Of a stretch of DNA of 20,797 bases, positions 15,634 to 20,797 are shown piece by piece. The translations under genes and the position numbers were made by a program. Origin of the DNA: Acidaminococcus fermentans (GTDB lineage: Bacteria; Bacillota_C; Negativicutes; Acidaminococcales; Acidaminococcaceae). Numbering within the stretch: position 1 is the stretch's first letter; every line of letters begins with the position of its first letter. The stretch covers positions 1 to 20,797 of the forward strand of contig SFHH01000038.1 in NCBI GenBank assembly GCA_004555735.1, in the 5' to 3' direction. A model generated the notes under the pieces. It was given only the letters and a program-made list of their open reading frames with translations. It was not told where the DNA came from and made no database searches.

Positions 15634-17007
15634 ATGAAATGGATTAAGTGGTTGTACCCGGGGCTGAACTTGAAACGATGGCTGTTCCTTTTTGCTTTCG
15701 GTGCAGTTCTGGCTTGCGTGGGCGTCACTTTAATCTTCAACTATCAGTTTGTGGGTCTTTTGGAAGCCTTGGTACTGCAGTTCATCAATTCTGTGGGAGG
15801 GGAGTACTACCGGTCCACCATCACTGGGCTGGGAGCCTTCAGCGTGGTCCTGGGAATCCTCTGCATGCTCCTGGGGGCCACTCATGTGGTGAAGACCATC
15901 ATCAATGCAGTGATGCCGGGAGAGAAGGAATCGCTCCGGGAACTGATCTTTACCCAGCAGAAACTGGATAAAGGCCCCAGCGTGGTGGTCATCGGCGGTG
16001 GGACGGGCCTTTCCGTCCTGCTCCGAGGAATCAAGCTGATCACCAACAACTGTACGGCTGTGGTGACTACGGCTGATGATGGAGGATCCTCCGGCCGACT
16101 GCGGAAGGAACTGGGCATCTTGCCACCGGGAGATATGCGGAACTGCCTGGTAGCCTTGTCCGATACAGAACCGCTGATGGAAAAAGTCATGCAGTACCGG
16201 TTCAAAAGCAGCGCTCTCAGCGGCCATAACCTGGGGAATCTTTTTATCGCCGCTATGAGCGATGTGGAGGGCGGGGATATGGAAAAGGGCATCGCTGCCA
16301 CTTGCGAAATCTTGAAAGTGCGGGGCCATGTGTGGCCCAATACGACGGACAATATCCAGCTGAAGGCCCAAATGGATGATGGAAGTACGGTGGTGGGAGA
16401 AAGCTCCATCACTGCTTCGCCTCATAAGATCCTCCGGCTGATGACGGAACCGGAAAATCCCCGGGCGTCCCAGCGGGCGGTGGATGCCATCCTGAAAGCT
16501 GATGCCATCATCCTGGGGCCGGGCAGCCTGTATACCAGTGTCCTGGCCAGTTTGATCGTGCCCGGGATCCGGGATGCGGTGATCCAGTCCAAAGCTGTCA
16601 AAATCTACGTGTGCAATGTGATGACCCAGCCTGGAGAAACCGATGGCTATGGAGCTTATGAACATGTCCAAGCCCTGATCCGGCACATGGGCTGCCAGTG
16701 CCTGGACTATGTTGTGGTCAATGAGCAGAAAGCTTCTCCCGATATCCTGGCAAAATATGAGAAGGAAGGCGCCATGCCTGTTTCTCCGGATGTGGAGAAA
16801 ATCGAGAAACTGGGGATCGACTGTGTACCGGCCAAGTTGCTGAACAACAGCGACCTGGTCCGGCATAATCCGCTGAAGCTGGCCAAGACTATCATCGCCC
16901 TGATTTATCGGTTAAAGCTGTTTGGCAAGGGCATTCGGTTCTTTGATTATTTCTTTGCCCGTCAGACCATGCAGGAATTGCGGAAACACGCCAAAAAGGA
17001 GTCCTGA
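15634..17007 (+). CDS. yvcK: YvcK/CofD-like protein with N-terminal membrane anchor
   Basis: A 457-residue YvcK-family (gluconeogenesis factor) protein. The C-terminal 345 residues are the CofD-like domain: VVVIGGGTGLS (117-127), TTADDGGSSGRLRKELG near 145-161, PPGDMRNCL, and LGPGSLYTSVL. In Bacillus YvcK binds UDP-sugars, is needed for growth on gluconeogenic carbon sources and affects cell-wall synthesis. Here the domain is preceded by about 110 residues with two hydrophobic helices (about 16-36 and 63-82), absent from the shorter Bacillus form, so this protein is likely held at the inner membrane. The ATG at 15628 is only two bases from the aggtg RBS, so the ATG at 15634 is preferred. whiA follows after 3 bases. 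Confidence 0.93.
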   Translation: MKWIKWLYPGLNLKRWLFLFAFGAVLACVGVTLIFNYQFVGLLEALVLQFINSVGGEYYRSTITGLGAFSVVLGILCMLLGATHVVKTIINAVMPGEKESLRELIFTQQKLDKGPSVVVIGGGTGLSVLLRGIKLITNNCTAVVTTADDGGSSGRLRKELGILPPGDMRNCLVALSDTEPLMEKVMQYRFKSSALSGHNLGNLFIAAMSDVEGGDMEKGIAATCEILKVRGHVWPNTTDNIQLKAQMDDGSTVVGESSITASPHKILRLMTEPENPRASQRAVDAILKADAIILGPGSLYTSVLASLIVPGIRDAVIQSKAVKIYVCNVMTQPGETDGYGAYEHVQALIRHMGCQCLDYVVVNEQKASPDILAKYEKEGAMPVSPDVEKIEKLGIDCVPAKLLNNSDLVRHNPLKLAKTIIALIYRLKLFGKGIRFFDYFFARQTMQELRKHAKKES

Positions 17008-17010
17008 CCC

Positions 17011-17940
17011 ATGTCTTTTTCCCATGATGTAAAAAACGAAATTGCGCGGTCAGAAGGCGAAGAGCACAATTGTGAGCAAGCTGAACTGTTTGGACTGCTG
17101 CGGATCAGCGGCTCTGTTTCCCTCAGCGGGCGGAAAGTGGGGATCCATTTCACCACGGAAAATGCGGCTTTGGCCCGGCGGGTGCTGCGGCTCTTGAAAA
17201 ACAATTTCCCTGTGCAGACGGAAGTCATCGTGACCCGGAGCCGGAGACTGAAAAAGAACAACCGGTATCAGGTCCATGTGCTTCCCTCCGATGAAGCCCG
17301 AGCCGCGCTGAGCCGGCTCCATCTGCTTTCTCCTTTGGAGGAAGGAGGGAATGTCCTGCTGAAAAAAGAGGGGGAACGCAGGGCTTTCCTCCGGGGTGTA
17401 TTCCTGGCTGGGGGATCTGTGAACAAGCCCATCAGTGATTATCATCTGGAACTGATCTGTGACAGCCTGGATATGGGCCAGTTCATCCAGAAAATCATGA
17501 AAGGATTCAGTCTGCCGGCTCGGATCGTGGACCGGAAGAATTCCTATATCGTGTATTTGAAAGAAGGCAATGCCATTGCTTCTTTCCTGTCCTTGATCGG
17601 GGCTCCTCATTCTTATCTGGAGTTTGAAAATATCCGGGTCCTAAAGGACATGCGCAACAAGGTGAACCGGCAGGTGAACTGTGAGACGGCCAATCTGAAC
17701 AAAGTGGTGCAGACGGCTGTCCGGCAACTGAACGCAATCCGGGTCATCGAAGAAACGGTAGGGCTGGCCACTCTCCCGGAATCCCTGCAGGAAGCGGCCC
17801 GGCTCCGCAGGGATCATCAGGATCTGTCCGTGGGGGAACTGGCCGCTCTGACAGAAGACAGTGTAGGAAAATCCGGGTTCAATCACCGGCTGAAGAAGCT
17901 AGAACAGTTAGCAGAAAAATTGAAGGATGGGGAGCAATGA
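17011..17940 (+). CDS. whiA: DNA-binding protein WhiA
   Basis: A 309-residue WhiA. It has the N-terminal LAGLIDADG-like domains, which lack endonuclease function in this family (SFSHDVKNEIAR at the start, FLRGVFLAGGSVNKP near 127). A C-terminal helix-turn-helix domain follows (about 215-305, with NCETANLNK and LGAL-type LSVGELAAL motifs). WhiA controls sporulation genes in Streptomyces. In Bacillus it affects chromosome segregation and cell division without sporulation-specific targets. RBS aaggag lies 9 bases before the ATG. The gene ends in a 4-base ATGA overlap with the polysaccharide deacetylase gene, which extends the conserved rapZ-yvcK-whiA set by one envelope gene. Confidence 0.96.
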   Translation: MSFSHDVKNEIARSEGEEHNCEQAELFGLLRISGSVSLSGRKVGIHFTTENAALARRVLRLLKNNFPVQTEVIVTRSRRLKKNNRYQVHVLPSDEARAALSRLHLLSPLEEGGNVLLKKEGERRAFLRGVFLAGGSVNKPISDYHLELICDSLDMGQFIQKIMKGFSLPARIVDRKNSYIVYLKEGNAIASFLSLIGAPHSYLEFENIRVLKDMRNKVNRQVNCETANLNKVVQTAVRQLNAIRVIEETVGLATLPESLQEAARLRRDHQDLSVGELAALTEDSVGKSGFNHRLKKLEQLAEKLKDGEQ

Positions 17941-18788
17941 AAAAACTGATCATTTTTTTGGCGATTGTGGCGGCATTGTGTGGATTTGCTTATGGGGGAT
18001 ATGAATATGTGAAGCAGGATTTCCCGCGGTTCTGTGAAGAGACCGTGCCCATCTTTGCGTATCACAGGGTAGAGCCGGGTCATGACGATCCGTATACTAT
18101 GCCGCCGGAACAGTTCGATTTGCAGATGAAATACCTGAAACAGGAAGGGTGGAAGACCATTACCCTGGCGGAGTATGTGAAAGGGCGGAAAGAAGGCCGT
18201 AAATTCCACAAGGAATGTGTACTGATCTTTGATGACGGATATCTGGACAACCTGACCTATGCGGCTCCCATCCTGAAAAAATACGGCTTTGTGGGTAATA
18301 TGTACATGGCTGTGAAATACGAGGGATGGCCGGGCTATCTGGATTGGCATCAGGAGCATGAACTGTTGAAATACGGCTGGGCTCTGGGATCCCATACCTT
18401 CAACCACAAACCTCTCGAAAGCATGACACCGGAACAGGTGGAATATGAACTGACCAGTTCCATGCAGCATATGCGGGGAATCTATAATCCGCCGGAAGGC
18501 CTTACCTTCTCCTATCCCAACGGCTCTGCCAGCGATGCCATTGCGGCCCAGGTGAAAAAAGCCGGCTATATTGCCGGAGTGGACGGCCGTGTAGGTGTGA
18601 ATACGGATAAAACAGATCTCATGCGGCTGCGCCGGGTCAATGTGTTCCAGAATAAACCGGAGAACCTGGGCTGCTTCCAGTATGATCTGAAGCGGGCCCA
18701 GATCCAAAGCTACATCGATCAGACCGGTATCGATTCCGATTGGGTCATCCATCAATACTATGTGATCCGGACCAAACTCCATCTGTAA
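17937..18788 (+). CDS. Membrane-anchored polysaccharide deacetylase (NodB fold)
   Basis: A 283-residue NodB-type deacetylase. An N-terminal hydrophobic segment (3-19) is a signal anchor, so the enzyme faces outward. Catalytic motifs are visible: LIFDDGYLDN (D99, D100) and SHTFNH (H153, H157), which give the Asp-His-His metal site. TFSYPNGS and a late hydrophobic His-containing stretch are also present. The AYHRV block near 41-45 is typical of the PgaB/YadE-like branch. It would remove acetyl groups from peptidoglycan or an exopolysaccharide; which one is not clear. Translational coupling to whiA by ATGA overlap suggests envelope work regulated together with the whiA operon. Confidence 0.88.
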   Translation: MKKLIIFLAIVAALCGFAYGGYEYVKQDFPRFCEETVPIFAYHRVEPGHDDPYTMPPEQFDLQMKYLKQEGWKTITLAEYVKGRKEGRKFHKECVLIFDDGYLDNLTYAAPILKKYGFVGNMYMAVKYEGWPGYLDWHQEHELLKYGWALGSHTFNHKPLESMTPEQVEYELTSSMQHMRGIYNPPEGLTFSYPNGSASDAIAAQVKKAGYIAGVDGRVGVNTDKTDLMRLRRVNVFQNKPENLGCFQYDLKRAQIQSYIDQTGIDSDWVIHQYYVIRTKLHL

Positions 18789-18812
18789 GAAAGATAGGAA
18801 CGGTTGAAAGGC

Positions 18813-18841
18813 TTGCGTTCTTTTAGAAAAACAGATACAAT
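18813..18841 (+). promoter_or_regulatory. Promoter for the SCIFF peptide gene
   Basis: TTGCGT (18813-18818), 17 bases, then TACAAT (18836-18841), 35 bases before the SCIFF start. The 5' part overlaps a weak stem (gaacg 18798-18802 with cgttc 18816-18820, then tttt) that may end the whiA operon transcript. The -10 match is good, the -35 modest. Confidence 0.55.
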
Positions 18842-18875
18842 GGATTATAAACCAGAAGATAGGGAGGAATCGACG

Positions 18876-19019
18876 ATGGCAAAGAGAATCAAAACTGTGA
18901 ATAAAGAAATGCTGAAGAAGACCCTGAGAACCGGCGGCTGTGGCGAATGCCCGGCATCCTGCCAGTCTGCCTGCAAGACTTCCTGCACGGTAGGCAACCA
19001 GGTTTGCGAAAAAGCATAA
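18876..19019 (+). CDS. SCIFF six-cysteine ranthipeptide precursor
   Basis: A 47-residue RiPP precursor of the SCIFF family (six cysteines in forty-five residues). Cysteines are at 22, 25, 29, 33, 37 and 44. The core around CGECPASCQSACKTSC is close to the family consensus, and the leader begins MAKRIKTVNKEMLKK. In the clostridial CteA/CteB system the radical SAM partner links a core cysteine sulfur to a threonine carbon, giving a ranthipeptide thioether. By spacing, C33 and T38 here are the likely equivalents (from memory of CteA). The ATG at 18876 has a strong RBS (agggagga). The maturase follows on the same strand after a hairpin. No peptidase or exporter gene is nearby. The biological role of SCIFF is unsettled; a link to quorum or growth control has been proposed. 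Confidence 0.96.
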   Translation: MAKRIKTVNKEMLKKTLRTGGCGECPASCQSACKTSCTVGNQVCEKA

Positions 19020-19035
19020 TCCAGTTATGCGCGGA

Positions 19036-19066
19036 AGCTCCCTGCATGCGCAGGGAGCTATTTTCT
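19036..19066 (+). terminator. Attenuator-like hairpin between SCIFF and its maturase
   Basis: AGCTCCCTGC (19036-19045) pairs perfectly with GCAGGGAGCT (19050-19059) across a 4-base loop. ATTTTCTT follows at 19060-19067. It looks like an intrinsic terminator with an imperfect U-run. The maturase starts 24 bases later with no convincing promoter between, so partial read-through would give much precursor and little enzyme. Confidence 0.78.
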
Positions 19067-19090
19067 TGTATAAGAAGGGCGGATAGAAAG

Positions 19091-20497
19091 TTGATCCATA
19101 GAATGCATCTGGACGACAATTATGTGGTCCTTGACGTGAACAGCGGCGCCGTGCACATCATCGACGCCATGATTTATGATTTGCTGGGGTTTTATGACGG
19201 CACCAACGCCGAAGGGACGAAAGCCCATTTCGCCGGCAAATATCCGGCAGAAGATATCGATGAAGTTTTGGAAGAACTCCAGGAACTGCAGAAATCCGGG
19301 CTGTTGTTTTCCCCGGACTTCCCGGTGCCGGACACCTTTTCCGATGAACCGGTGCTGAAATCCCTGTGCCTCCATGTGGCCCACGACTGCAATCTGCGGT
19401 GCGGTTACTGCTTTGCGGACACTGGGGACTTCGGAGGACATCGGGCACTCATGAGCAAGGAAGTGGCTAAGAAGGCCATTGAATTTGCCATTGCCGGAAG
19501 CAAACAGCGTCACAACCTGGAACTGGACCTGTTCGGCGGGGAACCTCTGATGAACATGCCTGTGGTAAAGTTCATTGTGGATTATGTACGTCAGCGGGAA
19601 AAAGAAACTGGGAAGAACATCAAACTGACCCTGACCACCAACGGCACCCTGCTCACCGATGAAATCGTAAAGTATCTGAATGACAACCGGGTGATGCTGG
19701 TGCTGTCCCTGGACGGCAGCAAAAAGACCCATGACAATATGCGTCCCTATCCGGGTCATATAGGGTCCTATGATGCAGCTGTAAAGGGCTTCCGGAAAGT
19801 CATCGAATCCCGCCATGGGAAGAACTACTACCTGCGGGGGACCTATACCCATTACAACACCCATTTCTGTGATGATGTGCTGGCCATGCTGGATGTGGGT
19901 TCCGAAATCTCCATGGAACCGGTGGTGGGCACCACCGAACCCTGGGTGCTGATGGAAGAAGACTGGCCCACCCTGGACAAAGAATATGAGAAACTGGCCC
20001 GGGCCTATCTGGAAAAGAAACGGGCCGGTGTACCCTTTGACTTCTTCCACTTCAACGTGGCTCTGGACAATGGTCCCTGCGTGGCCAAACGGCTGGCAGG
20101 CTGCGGTGCCGGCCATGAATATTTCGCCATTACCCCCGAAGGGGACATCTATCCCTGCCATCAGTTCGTGGGCCGGGAGAAATACAAGATGGGAACCCTG
20201 GATACGGGCATCGTGAAAAAGGACATGGTCCAGTATTTCCGTCACATGCATGTGATGAAAAAAGAAGACTGCCGGACCTGCTGGGCCCGGTTCTTCTGCA
20301 GCGGCGGCTGCCATGCCAATGCGGATCTGGCCAACGGCACCATTGAAAAACCCTATGCTTACGGGTGTCGGATCCAGAAGAAACGGCTGGAAATGGCCAT
20401 CATCGTCCAGGCTCTCCTGACGGAAGATATGAAAGAAGGCGGAGAAGACCATCGTCCGGTCATCGACAACTTCAAATTCCAGGTGGAGAAGAAGTAA
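19091..20497 (+). CDS. SCIFF radical SAM/SPASM maturase (CteB-like)
   Basis: A 468-residue thioether-forming radical SAM enzyme. Residues 1-90 look like the PqqD-like leader-binding (RRE) domain, with VLDVNSGAVH near 13-22. The radical SAM cluster motif is CNLRCGYC (C100, C104, C107), with LFGGEPL near 148-154 as the SAM-binding GGE block. The C-terminal SPASM domain has C338, G351, C356, C394, C397, C403, C407 and C426. This fits the C-x(9-15)-G-x4-C ... C-x2-C-x5-C-x3-C ... C pattern for two auxiliary iron-sulfur clusters. The TTG at 19091 gives a start (M-IHRMHL) that aligns with family members and has gaagggcgga upstream. An ATG at 19103 is the alternative, four codons later. It acts on the neighbouring SCIFF peptide. 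Confidence 0.93.
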   Translation: MIHRMHLDDNYVVLDVNSGAVHIIDAMIYDLLGFYDGTNAEGTKAHFAGKYPAEDIDEVLEELQELQKSGLLFSPDFPVPDTFSDEPVLKSLCLHVAHDCNLRCGYCFADTGDFGGHRALMSKEVAKKAIEFAIAGSKQRHNLELDLFGGEPLMNMPVVKFIVDYVRQREKETGKNIKLTLTTNGTLLTDEIVKYLNDNRVMLVLSLDGSKKTHDNMRPYPGHIGSYDAAVKGFRKVIESRHGKNYYLRGTYTHYNTHFCDDVLAMLDVGSEISMEPVVGTTEPWVLMEEDWPTLDKEYEKLARAYLEKKRAGVPFDFFHFNVALDNGPCVAKRLAGCGAGHEYFAITPEGDIYPCHQFVGREKYKMGTLDTGIVKKDMVQYFRHMHVMKKEDCRTCWARFFCSGGCHANADLANGTIEKPYAYGCRIQKKRLEMAIIVQALLTEDMKEGGEDHRPVIDNFKFQVEKK

Positions 20498-20500
20498 AAA

Positions 20501-20623
20501 CGTCATGCGTCAGCCGTCATAGGTCATACGCTTTTGGAAAGCAATTTTGTGAATTGCTTATGATTCAATGCCTGGGATACCAGGATTCCATTAGCGTATG
20601 ACTTATGACATATGACGTATGAC
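20501..20623. repeat. Inverted heptad-repeat element 2 (GTCNNNN units)
   Basis: The left arm (20502-20531) holds GTCATGC, GTCAGCC, GTCATAG, GTCATAC, GC. The right arm (20594-20623), as reverse complement, holds GTCATAC, GTCATAT, GTCATAA, GTCATAC, GC. So there are four 7-base units on each side in inverted orientation, pairing into a stem of about 30 bp. The core (20532-20593) contains TGGAA/TTCCA (20535-20539 with 20586-20590), GCAATT/AATTGC around 20541-20557, and CCTGG/CCAGG (20571-20584), making a branched fold. A T-run follows the right arm (20626-20633), so it may also end maturase transcription. No coding sequence is seen. Confidence 0.8.
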
Positions 20624-20642
20624 AATTTTTTTTAGATTTTTG

Positions 20643-20671
20643 TTGACAAAAATCTAGTCCCGTGATATTAT
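20643..20671 (+). promoter_or_regulatory. Strong promoter, probably of an rRNA operon
   Basis: A perfect TTGACA (20643-20648), 17 bases, then TATTAT (20666-20671), inside an AT-rich stretch. The near-consensus hexamers and the leader that follows suggest a highly transcribed operon. No start codon with an RBS is visible in the remaining 120 bases. Confidence 0.8.
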
Positions 20672-20677
20672 AATCAA

Positions 20678-20797
20678 GTCGCCGATGAGCGACAAGGCTA
20701 GAACCCTGAAAACTGAATATTGTTGACAGATGTGCGGGTCAAGTCACCTTTACGGTGATGAGATCGAGTCACCTGGATGACAACCAGGATAAAAAAT
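20678..20797 (+). other. Structured leader, likely 5' leader of an rRNA operon (cut by window end)
   Basis: Downstream of the promoter are a short hairpin GTCGC/GCGAC (20678-20693), then aaccctgaaaactgaatat (20702-20720). The latter resembles the Firmicute pre-16S leader around the boxA antitermination signal (ctttgaaaactga-type). Hairpins TCACC/GGTGA (20744-20758) and CCTGG/CCAGG (20772-20788) follow. The window stops before any 16S sequence. A leader for tRNA or another stable RNA is the main alternative. Confidence 0.5.

Noticed and set aside
18804..18875. Longer SCIFF precursor starting at a TTG at 18804
   Set aside because: It would run through the promoter. The ATG at 18876 has a strong RBS and gives the normal family length.
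18947..19090. Upstream extension of the maturase frame to an ATG at 18947
   Set aside because: It overlaps the SCIFF gene in another frame and the hairpin, and family alignment supports the TTG at 19091.
20723..20728. Second TTGACA as a tandem rRNA promoter (P2)
   Set aside because: No -10-like hexamer occurs 16-18 bases downstream (20745-20752 is cacctttac).

Overview
The window reads as chromosomal DNA of an anaerobic, diderm Firmicute, most likely a member of the Negativicutes and plausibly an Acidaminococcaceae-like gut anaerobe (the family is a guess). Three points support this. The rapZ-yvcK-whiA operon, the SCIFF peptide with its maturase, and rubredoxin are typical of Gram-positive-lineage anaerobes. 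An outer-membrane secretin with a PilP-like partner implies two membranes. Base composition is moderately GC-rich, with heavy use of CGG (Arg), CTG and ATC codons throughout, so no block looks recently transferred.

Layout, left to right. (1) 1-770: a hairpin, then a Nudix CoA-pyrophosphatase-like gene. (2) 688-3784: a small type IV pilus/DNA-uptake cluster. Secretin and PilP-like genes lie on the minus strand, divergent from a GspE/PilB-type ATPase on the plus strand. The secretin 3' end overlaps the Nudix gene tail to tail. (3) 3795-4463: a TRIC/UPF0126 membrane protein. (4) 4464-4667: no gene, but an inverted heptad-repeat element and a strong terminator. (5) 4668-6805, minus: yajQ and an exported DUF4127 protein. 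(6) 6863-13528, plus: the complete excision-repair operon uvrB-uvrA-uvrC with overlapping ends. (7) 13575-14681: rubredoxin (too short for most ORF callers) with its own promoter and terminator, then a Cof-type HAD phosphatase. (8) 14698-18788: rapZ-yvcK-whiA and a membrane-anchored polysaccharide deacetylase, tightly packed. (9) 18813-20497: the 47-residue six-cysteine peptide SCIFF, an attenuator-like hairpin, and its radical SAM/SPASM maturase, which together form a ranthipeptide locus. (10) 20501-20797: a second inverted heptad-repeat element, then a strong promoter and a structured leader that looks like the start of an rRNA operon whose 16S gene would lie beyond the window.

Most of the window is conserved housekeeping. 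The parts worth a second look are the SCIFF locus in a diderm host, the compact HofQ/ComE-like secretin cluster, and above all the two architecturally matched intergenic elements at 4479-4635 and 20501-20623. Each has four 7-bp GTCNNNN-type units on one side and four on the other in inverted orientation, around an unrelated structured core. I could not search databases, so novelty is unverified.
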